Shown here piece after piece: positions 10,816 to 19,813 of a stretch of 64,000 nucleotides of DNA. Where the stretch lies: positions 1,984,001 to 2,048,000 of the forward strand of contig OX337240.1 of assembly GCA_946965045.2 (NCBI GenBank), given 5' to 3'. The stretch comes from Epithemia pelagica. Taxonomy: Eukaryota; Bacillariophyta; Bacillariophyceae; Surirellales; Surirellaceae. A program made the position numbers and the translations under genes. The notes beneath the pieces are model-generated. The model did not search any database and had not been told where the DNA came from. It worked only from the letters and a program-made list of their open reading frames with translations. How positions within the stretch are numbered: the stretch's first letter is position 1; every line of letters starts with the position of its first letter.

Positions 10816-10955
10816 GTAGCTATTTACTCTACGAGTAGTAGCTCTTTGTAGTCGCACGCACAAGAAAACCAACAACCAATAGTCTCCAGCGGGGGTGAGT
10901 CCAGGTCGCAGGTGGGTCAGCATCTTCGATGCGCATCGCTCATTCGACTCATGAG
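10816..10955. repeat. Upstream block copy A (direct repeat of 13625-13770)
   Basis: This 140-bp block immediately upstream of the first Crinkler-like gene matches 13625-13770 almost base for base, apart from a 6-bp insertion and a few substitutions. It starts with GTAGCTATTTACTCTACGAG and ends at CGACTCATGAG. It contains the TTTACTCTACGAGTAGTAGC motif and a GCGGGGGTGAGTCCAGG stretch. As a promoter-proximal block it may carry control sequences or be a small mobile repeat. Confidence 0.9.
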
Positions 10956-11018
10956 CGACCTGTTTTAACACCCGCTGGGGGATACAACAACCAGCAAAGA
11001 CCCAGAGTACGGTACGAT

Positions 11019-11219
11019 AATAGCGGGTTGGTGTTTCGACCATGGCGTCCTCCTTCGACACCGCCTCTCAGAAACTCGCTCAGGGAATACCACCATTCCC
11101 CTTGCGTGACCTACCCACAACGCGGGACGAGCTGTTATGGACAGAAATTAGGAGCGAGTATAGCCTGACTTTGGCTGAATTGTCTTCGCTGAAGAACCAC
11201 GCGTGCGAAGAACAACATC
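11019..11219 (+). repeat. Shared 5' leader + N-terminal coding module, copy A
   Basis: These 201 bp match 19613-19813 with a single mismatch (CTA versus CTT in a Leu codon of the segment encoding LRDLPTT). The identity starts 23 bp before the ATG and stops abruptly inside the codon after ...CEEQH. Flanking DNA on both sides is unrelated. Confidence 0.97.
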
Positions 11220-12130
11220 GACCACAGCAACAAGAAGGTATGTTGAGGCAGCCGCAGCCGGTGTTTATGATCGGGGCCATCGTCAGAGGAGCGAAACAGT
11301 CGAACGGCGCGCGAGGGAATGTGTTCAAGTTTCTGGAAAGGCACTGCGGTCACTATTCAGAACAAGAAGGAATTCAAATCCGTTACGAGAACGATGATTT
11401 ACATATCAAAGCCTACTTTGTATCATACGAAGCGGCATGTCAACTGCAGACAGCGCTGAATGAATGGGAAATTCATAAAGAACTCGCTAATTTGAGAGGT
11501 GTTGCTCTTGATCCGCTCACACCCGCCGGAATTTCCATGCCTTCGGACTTGAAACGCATTTATTTGCAGGATTACCAACCGCAGGATAGTGAATCACCCT
11601 GTCAAACACTGGATCAACTGCATTCTTACCGTCTTTCCGTGCCCGTTACGGAGCCCGTGGAACCAAATACACCGCTCGTTCGCTATCAAAGCATCGACAA
11701 ACTCGTCCCTCATCTCAAGCACTACAAATGTCACTTGAAAGACAAGGCCAAATTTCAGCGGCTTCAAACCAACGAAAACAACATGCTCGCAGCAAGTTGG
11801 ACTTTTCATCAACAATTGGATGGCCTCAACGTGGATGAAGGGATGCCTCTAGCAGCTATCTCTGTCAAAGAAGCTTCCAGGTGCCGGATCGCGGCACATG
11901 ACGACCGATACCGTGTGACACTCTCCATTAAATTCTTCTACCCAGAACTTGCATTCTCATTTGCCGCTCTGGAAGGGGCACGCATGGTGGTAGATGATGA
12001 CGGTTCCCCCTACTGGGAGACGGTTGTCCACGTGAAAGACAAAAATTTATTTTTGGAATGTATTGAGTGGAAGTTTCAGGACACGACAAGACAGTGGCAA
12101 AATCACAGAGAATTTCTGGAGCAGGAGTAA
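11042..12130 (+). CDS. Crinkler-like modular protein 1, HNH-nuclease-like C-terminus
   Basis: The single-exon product has 362 residues. Residues 1-59 are identical to those of the gene at 19636 (leader with LLWTEIRSEYSLTLAEL), and the rest is unrelated to it. A Gln-rich hinge (60-73) leads to a globular region. Residues ~224-263 carry several His (H224, H227, H231) followed by NENNMLAASW and FHQQLDGLN, which resembles the N-x-L-x-x-S...H-x-x-F-D-x-hydrophobic core of HNH-type nuclease domains seen in Crinkler-like effectors. A nuclease role is therefore plausible but unproven, and the metal ligands are not certain. No signal peptide is evident. The ATG has good context (GACCATGG). The conserved leader with swappable C-termini is the hallmark of Crinkler-RHS-type proteins used in conflict or host manipulation; the role in a diatom is unknown. 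Confidence 0.7.
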   Translation: MASSFDTASQKLAQGIPPFPLRDLPTTRDELLWTEIRSEYSLTLAELSSLKNHACEEQHRPQQQEGMLRQPQPVFMIGAIVRGAKQSNGARGNVFKFLERHCGHYSEQEGIQIRYENDDLHIKAYFVSYEAACQLQTALNEWEIHKELANLRGVALDPLTPAGISMPSDLKRIYLQDYQPQDSESPCQTLDQLHSYRLSVPVTEPVEPNTPLVRYQSIDKLVPHLKHYKCHLKDKAKFQRLQTNENNMLAASWTFHQQLDGLNVDEGMPLAAISVKEASRCRIAAHDDRYRVTLSIKFFYPELAFSFAALEGARMVVDDDGSPYWETVVHVKDKNLFLECIEWKFQDTTRQWQNHREFLEQE

Positions 12131-13624
12131 TTATTATCTTCATCTTCGTCTTTAGCCTTAGCATTGGAGCGAGGGGAAATTGCAGAATCAGGGGAAAAAG
12201 TTAAAACACAAGGAAAAACTGAAGAAGTATCAGGCCGAACTAAAGAAGGAAGAAGAAGATACCATGGCCCGGATTTTAGACGTCAGTTTTTATTGATGGA
12301 TATTGACAATGTAATACCAAGAGATTTGAGCAAACAGAAAAGCAACTGGTAGCATCACTTTAGGTATTTGTTTAGAATACAATTCCTTAGTTACCTACCA
12401 AAAGAGACTCAATTCAAACAAAATAAGAAGTATATATGTTTCTTGTTCCAATTCTAGAACTAATTGTTGAAACAAGAGTAGATACAACAATCAACAAATA
12501 CTAGAGTTGTTGTTTCCTTTTGTTCGGGCTGGTTGTTTCGTTTCTATAAACTCTACGCGGTGGACTTGTAACCACATGGGGTACTCGCGCGGTTCATGGT
12601 GCTGGAAGACTTGGTTGAAGTGTTGCTTCAGGGCTGTTTCGGTGATTCGTGGGAGAGCCGCTTCCTCCTGGTGGTTCGCCTTGTGGCGGACGACCAGGTT
12701 GAGGTGGATGGCTGCGGGTGGGTCCTTGTTTCCGCTGTGGTTCAAGGGCTTGGTGGTTGGAGACTTGTACGGGTTCCGGATTGGCGGTCGGAGAGGTGTT
12801 GTCGTAGAGGGTGTTCCGTTGGTGTTGTCGTCGTTTTCGTGGTGTTCATCTTCGTGTGTTGGAAATAATGAGCAAGAAAGAAAACACTGCGACTCGGGAA
12901 CGCCTGACGGAACAAGACCAAAGACAATGCAAGCAAGACCAAAAACAATGAAGAGTATTATGAAGAATAAAGCGAGCAGGACGAGCCCCGCACGCGTAAC
13001 ATACGCTGACGTAGTCAGAAAAGGAAAGGCGAACAAATCGCCAACAAATGAGTTTAGAGCTCATTCTTTGGAAACAATCAAGACAGTAAATTAGGATCAT
13101 TTTCGACTTTACAGTATAGTGGACAAAGCTGACGGCTACGACACTTTACTCAACATTGTTTCCAAAGAAAATGATCGGTTCTCTGAATGGATACTGAGTA
13201 GTCGTGAACCTTATTAGTTTAATACAATAGAGCTTACCCTACTTTCGATAGGGCACTAGGTAATCTTAATTGTTTTTTTAATAACCGCGTCACTTAAGTG
13301 AACTCATCCGATTATGTCTAAGTATCAGTTGTCTCACAATTATTGGATGCCAATCAAACTCCGAGGCGTGCTTGTTGCATAAATAGTGTGACAGAATACT
13401 TAGATCTTCCATCCCCCACTCCTCTCGCGAACCGACCACGAGCGACACAAGACAACACATAACACAGCAGCATGCACCAACACAATGGGAACTCCTACAC
13501 AACACTAGAATAAAAAATCGAAGTACAGTAATTTTTGGGGCTTAGGTAGTGGGAGTGTGGGGAGTGACTTACTCCTCAGTGAGTGCTCAGTGAGTGGGGA
13601 AGGGTACGACGACGAGTGATAAAG
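12131..13624. other. Accessory intergenic region, no confident gene
   Basis: Between the first Crinkler-like gene and the second copy of the upstream block there is one long but unconvincing open frame (12491-13036, minus, listed separately). A purine-rich stretch at 12165-12290 (GAAAAAG/GAAGAAG) resembles a lysine-rich coding remnant, but it is broken by stops. AT-rich DNA at 12360-12480 and 13180-13330 has no recognisable content. Confidence 0.5.
12491..13036 (-). CDS. Uncertain open frame, 181 codons
   Basis: The minus frame translates to a hydrophobic N-terminus followed by a Thr/Pro/Asn/His-rich stretch and a more globular end (ALPRITETALKQHF, EYPMWLQVHRVEF). The last ~70 residues have natural composition; the first ~35 look like antisense noise. 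It could be the 3' exon of a lost gene. The plus frame over the same DNA is Trp/Arg/Gly-rich and less plausible. No family is recognised. Confidence 0.25.
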   Translation of the reverse strand: MFAFPFLTTSAYVTRAGLVLLALFFIILFIVFGLACIVFGLVPSGVPESQCFLSCSLFPTHEDEHHENDDNTNGTPSTTTPLRPPIRNPYKSPTTKPLNHSGNKDPPAAIHLNLVVRHKANHQEEAALPRITETALKQHFNQVFQHHEPREYPMWLQVHRVEFIETKQPARTKGNNNSSIC

Positions 13625-13770
13625 GTAGCTATTTACTCTACGAGTAGTAGCCCTTTGTAGTCGCACGCAAAATCACAAGAAAACCAACAACCAATAGTCT
13701 CGAGCGGGGGTGAGTCCAGGTCGCAGGTGGGTCAGCATCTTCGATGCGCATCGCTCATTCGACTCATGAG
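13625..13770. repeat. Upstream block copy B (direct repeat of 10816-10955)
   Basis: This is the second copy of the block that precedes the first Crinkler-like gene, here with 6 extra bases (AAATCA) after GTCGCACGC. It is not followed by the Crinkler-like leader. Downstream, only a short minus-strand frame of 71 codons (start ATG at about 13888) is open, and it runs back through the repeat. Confidence 0.9.
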
Positions 13771-14384
13771 TGTGGTCGAGCCCTGGGAACGGCTGACTTG
13801 GACGCTGTGTTGGGACTTGCGACTCCATGACGGTCGGTTTGTGTTTCTCGAATGCCTTCGAAAGATCCTTCGTCGCGGAGGAGTTCGTCATGGTGGGATG
13901 TTGTTCGTGTTGGGGGGGGTTCCATTGAAATTTCAAACGAGCATGGCAGTCGAACACACGGTTTCATAGGGGGGAGGACGCGTATATCGTATTCGTGTAT
14001 ATATACATATATATTCTACGACTACGTTTGTGTTTACGAGAATTGTTCGTGAGACGGGGGGTTGGCTCGGACAAATTTTAGCGCTTTTCGATCTCAAACC
14101 TAAAATTTAACGCCAATCGTAAAGAACAGGTTTTAAGCTTATGCGAGCAGCATATAGGTGTCTCCCATAAATTTTATCGGAGTCAACGTGCTGCTCGAAG
14201 TGCTGTCTCCCTTATTAAAACAGTAAAGCAAGCTGTGTTAAGCAATGACACCTGTGTCATTTTTTCCCTCATTCATCGCGTCCAAGGTCACTCATTCATG
14301 AATGATACCAAAGCAATCTATTGTTACTTCTATTCCTTACTCGTCTACTGGCATTCCGTCCACACCGCCTCCCCACCGAAGATC

Positions 14385-15041
14385 ATGAATGGTAAGTGCG
14401 CGGATTATTTCATACAGGAATCCAACCCATCAAGTGTTTCTTGTTTCCATTCACCCCTCTAATCTTTTCTGTGCAAAAATGCAGGTCTCATTGAGTCGAT
14501 CGAAGTTGCAGAGATGCATCTTGAACCTGAAGACAACAATCAATCAAACACTGTTGTGATGGTCCCTTTCACTCTCCAGAAACCCCGAGTGCTAGTTACA
14601 GGAGAAAAGGGCAGTGTCATTGACGAGACCGCTGAAGCTACTGAGACCAGATATCTGCCCGAACAATACGCTTGTCCTGAAAGCATCAGTACAATTCTCC
14701 ACGAACTCAACCACAATACGCCTCCCTCCCAAACTCACGGATACATGCATTGGGAGAGTGTTTGCGGAGTCTGTCAACAAAATCCCTGCGTTATTGTCGA
14801 CAATCTTCCTTACCTTCATGAAATCGCAATGCATATGAAGAAAAAAGGTGAATCGAATCGCAGTATTCGATATCAATTGTATCGCCGCTTGTCGAACAAG
14901 CTTCACGGCCCCCTTGGACGCGGCCACCGTGTACAACTTCCTGATTGTTTGGTTGATTTTGTTCGCGAAAACTTCCCCAACGAGAACCCAGATGAACAGT
15001 ACGTTGGCTTTCGCGAAGGTCCTATCAATCACGACGAGTAA
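14385..15041 (+). CDS. Small cysteine-containing accessory protein inside the piggyBac-like element
   Basis: A short first exon (ATGAATG, 14385-14391) joins across a GT-AG intron at 14392-14484 (GTAAGT...TGCAG, 93 nt) to an exon ending at 15041, giving ~187 residues beginning MNGLIESIEVAEM. The 3' half has a C-x2-C-x4-C cluster (CGVCQQNPC) followed by a helix and a conserved-looking block (YRRLSNKLHGPLGRGHRVQL, then PDCLVDFVRENFP and YVGF). Proteins of this general type are, from memory, recurrent hypotheticals in diatoms; I do not know a function. It lies between the TIRs and converges on the transposase gene, so it probably belongs to the element, perhaps as a DNA-binding or regulatory cofactor. 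If the intron call is wrong, the next ATG is at 14514. Confidence 0.7.
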
Positions 15042-15106
15042 TCAAGCACTAAGAGACTAGCGTCAAAGTGGGTAATATTCTCTTATTTAGATTATTCAAT
15101 TCTCTT

Positions 15107-18100
15107 CTACACTTCATGCATTTCTCTACTTTCGTCAGTACTTTCATTGTCACCATCATTGTTGTCATCGTCTTCGTCTGTATCATTCCGTTCCTGGTTC
15201 CTGCGCTTTCTTTTCCTTGTCCACTCTGGAGGCAACCCGTGTTTCTCGCGTAGATCCATTATGATTGGATGATTCTTCTTTGTTGTGTATTTGTATCGAG
15301 CTCCCGGAGATGACGCTGGTCGACACATGAACATTTCTCTTCCATTGGTCGAATGGAGAATCTCGAAGCATGTGAGATCAGTGAATTGAGGTAGTTGATG
15401 GATCTTCCATCCATCTTCTCTTTCGTCCTTGCATGATACCAAATGGGCAACAATCCCACACTTGGCACATTGACCCACGTTGGTAAAAATGCCTTTCATA
15501 CCGAGCTCTTTGCGTTTCCAACGATATTCCAACAAACATATGGCGCATGCAACTCGTCTGTTACCTTCCAATGGGATGGGATAGTGTCCATCTTCACACG
15601 TTCGTTCCCTTGTTGCAGTAGTCCTCCTTGCCAAAGCGTCTACTTCCTCTGTGTGGACATAGCTGCACATTGCTTGTGCAACACAGGTGTAGAATGCATG
15701 CCGCGTGAGCTTCGTGCGTCGAGCTCGGACACGGTCTCCAGCGGACATGTTCCATCCGATGTAGGCATTGAGAAGCATAACATCCATTATGCCTAAACCA
15801 GTCTTCTTGTACCACTTTTTGAAATGCCCATGGGTGGCAAAACCGCCAAAATGTTGTCGCATCTGGTCCCCTTCATCTATCCCCCCCATTGTCTCTTGAT
15901 ACCGAATGAGAACCATAGGGCAATTGAATACCTCTTTGTTGGGTCCAACTTGTCGTTCTACCTGTCCTTTGCCATTATTTTCATAACTCGATGCAAAATT
16001 TACCACTTTCGAGTCCACCCATTGCCCAATGATGATTCCATTCACTTCGTCGTGTGCCAGGTGGATTGTTCCTCGGTTAGTTTTTGTCTTCTTTAGTTGC
16101 ATCAGTCTCTTGTTCCACCCAACTCTGTTTGAACGTACTGTACCTGTCGCGAGGATTTTCAGACGATCACGAAGAATAACCAGTAATTGGGGCGCTGCAT
16201 ATCTATTGTCCATTGCCAAATGACGGAATCCGTTGGTTTCCTTATGCAACTCCAACGCATAACATGCGTTTACCACAGCCTTCATCGTTGTAGGAAGTTT
16301 CTTGGCCTCCTCTCGTATATAAGAGTTGGTAGCATTTTTTCCTTGATATACGTCAAGGTGGAGAATTGCATAGGACCTGGAAGAAGCGAGAATGAAGAAG
16401 TCTACACGAAATTTTTGCGGCTTGTCCTTGTTGTACTGCCTAACAGGGCAGTACCGGGAGCGACAGCCAATTCCACCTTCATCAAAAGCCAAATCTTGAG
16501 GAATCCGAAATGATCTCTTGGAAGCAGCGTTAACAGCTTGAATGAGTTTTCGAAGCTGGTAGCACTTGTCACCGCCCCTTGCAGCACCTTTGTTCTCAAA
16601 GTGAAAGGCTCCTCTTATCTGACGGAATCTGGCCAACCTCATGTATCTCGAAGCCCATCCTTCACTATCGAGAATCTCTACAGAGGGAAGAGCAGTTCCC
16701 AGACTGTACATACGGTTTGAGGTCTGAAAATAAGAGGCATAGCCTCCACCATCCACTGGCCGGAGTGACATCATTAGGACGATGCCGAGGAACCTCGTCA
16801 TTTCTTGTGCCGTGACATCCTTCCATTTTTGGGAATGATAATAACCTCGGCGCCCCATCAAACGCGGACGGATTTTCTGGTGAAAGTACTGATTAGTTGC
16901 CGCAGCCATATCGGAAATCAATGAATTTGACAATCCACCAATAACACGGATACAATCTAGTGGAGTATGGAACTCATCCGCTACTCCAGCTTTCAGACCG
17001 TCTTCTCCACGAAACATTGACCTGTTATGACGTTCCTTGCCAATCCACGACAACATATTGGTAGACGCATCAACCTCTTTGTAGTGAAAGTGCAAGTTGT
17101 CGATCAGTACTTTGAGATTTGTTGAATTGTTGGGGTCTTCGTCATCCGAAACCGAGTCTGTTGATTCTCCATCATCTTGTTGTGTATTGTCTTGGGCAGA
17201 ATCGTTGTCATCGCTTTGACAATAATCATCCAATGGATTCTGTGACCTTTGCACGGTATCATTGAAGTCCAGCTCAAAACCACCGTCGGCATCTTCATCT
17301 GAAGAAGATCCGTTGTCGTCAATGTCATCATTTGCTCCAGCGTTATTTTGCTGTTGTTGTTGTCGACGAGTGGTGACGGTAGGGATGGCAGCCATTTCTA
17401 TGGAGTTGTTGTTTGGTTGAAGTTGTTGAGCCGCGGTATCAGTTGTCCCTGTCGAGTCTCTTGTATTGGAAGTACCAAAAAGACGTGTGGCAACTTGGTT
17501 GATTGGAGTGTGATTGTTATCTTCATCTCCAGTTGCTGTCTCAAAGTTATTCATTGCTGGAGAGGGTTCACCTCGTGGGGCAGTCATCAAAGTGGCTCGA
17601 CCCTGTGCTCGCTCTTGAGTGGACGGTGGATTGGATCGTGTCCGACGATTGGAATGCCGCAAAGATGAATTGCTAGCATTCCTTAGGGCGTCTCTTCTTC
17701 GTGCTCGTTCTGTTGTGGGAGGAGGTGGTGGTGGTGCTCTTGCTGTGTTGCCGCGTCGAGGCGATCGTCGTAGTGCAGGTGACTGTGTGTTGCCGCGTCG
17801 AGGCGATCGTCGTAGTGCAGGTGACTGTGTGTTGCCGCGTCGAGGCGATCGTCGTAGTGCAGGTGACTGTGTGACGTTGTTGCTGCCACCATGAGCCTCG
17901 GAAACTTGACTTTGTTGTTGTTGCTGTTGTGTTGCAGATGGTTCACCATTTGGCCTGTATGCTTCAATGTACTGACGAAGCCTCTCTTTCACTGTTTTCG
18001 TTGATATGAATTGAGACTTGATCCAGTTCTGGGGGACTTGCATAGTACTAATCGTACCGTTGTCCCAGATAATGGAATAAGCATTGCCATTTTTCTTTGA

Positions 18101-18655
18101 CGGGCACTCCATGATTTTTCCGACCACACGAACAGGATTGTCAGTTTCATTTGGACGAAAGCGCCGTAGAAAATCTTGGTAGAAGTTATCATGGATCCAA
18201 AATTCGTCTGGAGCAACAAGAAAGCGCTTGGCATACGAAAAACGCGATCGCTGTTGGTTGTTGCCAGGTGGACGTCGAGGACGATCGTGTGTCTGTGTTG
18301 TTTCGGTAGCGACGCCTCCCGGACGGGCAACGTTGGAACCCGATTCTGTTCCATGTCCGCGTGTTGCTGTTGTTGTAGTAGTTATAGGTGCAACGTTGGT
18401 GGATGAATCCATTGCTTCCGGATTGCGGGGTGGAGGTGCGACAGTATTGTTGGCGATTGCTTCAAACGGTGGTGGTGGTTGGGGGGGAACACCAAAGGCT
18501 GCCTCTGTTGCTAAGGCATTGCCAACAGATTGTTCGGGAAGTTGGGCGGTATCTTCGGTGGCATGGTCAATATCTGGTTCGATGAGCGGTTGCGACAAAT
18601 TCGGTTGTCCTGACTCTTGGTCCTCGTTCTCCGCAGGTACAGCTGCAGACGACAT
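15107..18655 (-). CDS. piggyBac-like transposase, 1182 aa, catalytic residues intact
   Basis: This single open frame has a long, low-complexity N-terminal half (~1-540: acidic, Gln- and Pro-rich, including three perfect tandem copies of a 14-residue TQSPALRRSPRRGN unit at ~263-304). The DDE_Tnp_1_7-type catalytic domain spans ~550-1000. The four acidic residues of piggyBac are identifiable: D725 (LAFDEGG), D816 (LAMDNRY), D927 and D930 (MGGIDEGDQ). A C-terminal Cys-rich region (CAICLLEYRW, QCAKCGIVAH, VSCKD; ~1037-1075) matches the cross-brace zinc finger that binds the TIRs. At 1182 residues it is about twice the insect piggyBac length, because of the N-terminal extension. No stop or frameshift is visible, so it may be functional. 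Confidence 0.9.
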   Translation of the reverse strand: MSSAAVPAENEDQESGQPNLSQPLIEPDIDHATEDTAQLPEQSVGNALATEAAFGVPPQPPPPFEAIANNTVAPPPRNPEAMDSSTNVAPITTTTTATRGHGTESGSNVARPGGVATETTQTHDRPRRPPGNNQQRSRFSYAKRFLVAPDEFWIHDNFYQDFLRRFRPNETDNPVRVVGKIMECPSKKNGNAYSIIWDNGTISTMQVPQNWIKSQFISTKTVKERLRQYIEAYRPNGEPSATQQQQQQSQVSEAHGGSNNVTQSPALRRSPRRGNTQSPALRRSPRRGNTQSPALRRSPRRGNTARAPPPPPPTTERARRRDALRNASNSSLRHSNRRTRSNPPSTQERAQGRATLMTAPRGEPSPAMNNFETATGDEDNNHTPINQVATRLFGTSNTRDSTGTTDTAAQQLQPNNNSIEMAAIPTVTTRRQQQQQNNAGANDDIDDNGSSSDEDADGGFELDFNDTVQRSQNPLDDYCQSDDNDSAQDNTQQDDGESTDSVSDDEDPNNSTNLKVLIDNLHFHYKEVDASTNMLSWIGKERHNRSMFRGEDGLKAGVADEFHTPLDCIRVIGGLSNSLISDMAAATNQYFHQKIRPRLMGRRGYYHSQKWKDVTAQEMTRFLGIVLMMSLRPVDGGGYASYFQTSNRMYSLGTALPSVEILDSEGWASRYMRLARFRQIRGAFHFENKGAARGGDKCYQLRKLIQAVNAASKRSFRIPQDLAFDEGGIGCRSRYCPVRQYNKDKPQKFRVDFFILASSRSYAILHLDVYQGKNATNSYIREEAKKLPTTMKAVVNACYALELHKETNGFRHLAMDNRYAAPQLLVILRDRLKILATGTVRSNRVGWNKRLMQLKKTKTNRGTIHLAHDEVNGIIIGQWVDSKVVNFASSYENNGKGQVERQVGPNKEVFNCPMVLIRYQETMGGIDEGDQMRQHFGGFATHGHFKKWYKKTGLGIMDVMLLNAYIGWNMSAGDRVRARRTKLTRHAFYTCVAQAMCSYVHTEEVDALARRTTATRERTCEDGHYPIPLEGNRRVACAICLLEYRWKRKELGMKGIFTNVGQCAKCGIVAHLVSCKDEREDGWKIHQLPQFTDLTCFEILHSTNGREMFMCRPASSPGARYKYTTKKNHPIIMDLREKHGLPPEWTRKRKRRNQERNDTDEDDDNNDGDNESTDESREMHEV

Positions 18656-19057
18656 TGCATTTGGTGGACGTCTTCTTCACTATATGGACCGTCGGAATGG
18701 AGAATCCTGCAACGATCGGCCCAAATGGTAGATATGTATAAGAGTACAAAGTTGGGCCATGGGCGAAGGATGATCGAAATGAACAGAAATGAGGAAAATC
18801 GCCAATTTTTCAAAGCAAAATATCATGCTATTGACTGTGTATTTACTGTAGACTATCATTTATGAAGTTGTTCGGAATTCCAAGATCTTTCGAACGATGA
18901 AGTCAGATCTGCATGAAATTAAAGTTTCAGGAAGTTATACCAAGTGAAAGTTAAGGGAGTAGCGTATACGCTGCTCCCATATATGGGAGTAGCGTATACG
19001 CTGCTCGCTTACGATTGGCGTTAATGGGTTATGAGGGCACCTTTAAGTGCGTTTTTA

Positions 19058-19571
19058 GGCCGTCCCTCTATAGCATCGACAAAACCAAACCTGAAGCGTG
19101 ACACGTCACTAAAAACCCGGAAATATGACGTCAAATCCGGGTTTTCTGTCATTTCAGGTTTTGCAACGACAACAAGCTGAGCGCAGGTTTTGTAATTTTT
19201 TTAACCCTCCAAACCAATTTTTACCATTAGGGATAATCCGAAATGACATTAGGGATAGTGTTTTATCTATGCTAGTGTATGTTTTTCCCACAGAAATGAC
19301 AAATGACGGTTGCTATATGCGCGGTGCGCGTTCGACTTCAACGGTCACCCTAACCCCAATGAGGCTACATGAAACATGCGGGCTTGATGTCCTACTTTCA
19401 AAACTTTTAGTATTCAACTATTAAAAGTGAATATGAGGACTGTTGGGGGCCTTGGGGGAATGCAGCGCGGAATCGGGTTTTGGTGCTATAGGACGGCGAA
19501 ACGCGCCAAAACTGAATTTAGTGATGACGTCACGCTTCAGGTTTGGTTTTGTCAATGCTATAGGGATGGCC
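19058..19571. mobile_element. Harbinger-like MITE, 514 bp, TTA target duplication
   Basis: Inverted ends of ~55 bp begin GGCCGTCCCTCTATAGCATC (left) and, read from the other side, GGCCATCCCTATAGCATTGA (right). Both continue with ACAAAACCAAACCTGAAGCG and CACTAAA. The trinucleotide TTA flanks both ends (19055-19057, 19572-19574), the usual target duplication of PIF/Harbinger elements. The interior has no transposase; an open frame of 99 codons inside shows no domain. It starts 37 bp after the piggyBac-like element ends and stops 41 bp before the second Crinkler leader. Confidence 0.88.
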
Positions 19572-19612
19572 TTAGTTTAAGATTTCAGGTATAAGTATTG
19601 CAGTAGAGTCCC

Positions 19613-19813
19613 AATAGCGGGTTGGTGTTTCGACCATGGCGTCCTCCTTCGACACCGCCTCTCAGAAACTCGCTCAGGGAATACCACCATTCCCCTTGCG
19701 TGACCTTCCCACAACGCGGGACGAGCTGTTATGGACAGAAATTAGGAGCGAGTATAGCCTGACTTTGGCTGAATTGTCTTCGCTGAAGAACCACGCGTGC
19801 GAAGAACAACATC
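19613..19813 (+). repeat. Shared 5' leader + N-terminal coding module, copy B
   Basis: This is the second copy of the 201-bp module described at 11019-11219: one mismatch, same sharp ends, and a different downstream payload. Confidence 0.97.

Larger units (their letters stand above)
14111..19020. mobile_element. Complete two-gene piggyBac-like DNA transposon with TTAA duplications
   Basis: The element is flanked by TTAA at 14107-14110 and 19021-19024, the exact target duplication of piggyBac elements. Terminal inverted repeats start with CGCCAATCGTAA (14111-14122) and end with TTACGATTGGCG (19009-19020). A subterminal inverted repeat (GCGAGCAGCATATA... at 14143-14171, matching 18980-19008 reversed) follows after 20 extra bases on the left. 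The right end also has a 22-bp motif (GGGAGTAGCGTATACGCTGC) repeated twice. Inside lie a piggyBac-type transposase (minus) and a smaller spliced gene (plus), in convergent orientation. The complete ends and open transposase suggest a young, possibly mobile copy. Confidence 0.9.

Noticed and set aside
12507-13094. 195-codon plus-strand frame
   Set aside because: Trp/Arg/Gly-rich composition typical of antisense noise; the minus strand over the same DNA looks more natural, though it is itself weak.
17619-17894. Plus-strand frame with three Arg-rich repeats
   Set aside because: It is antisense to the triple 14-residue repeat of the piggyBac-like transposase, which has clear domain support.
19125-19424. 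99-codon frame inside the Harbinger-like MITE
   Set aside because: No domain, no transposase motif; MITEs are non-coding and chance frames of this length are common.
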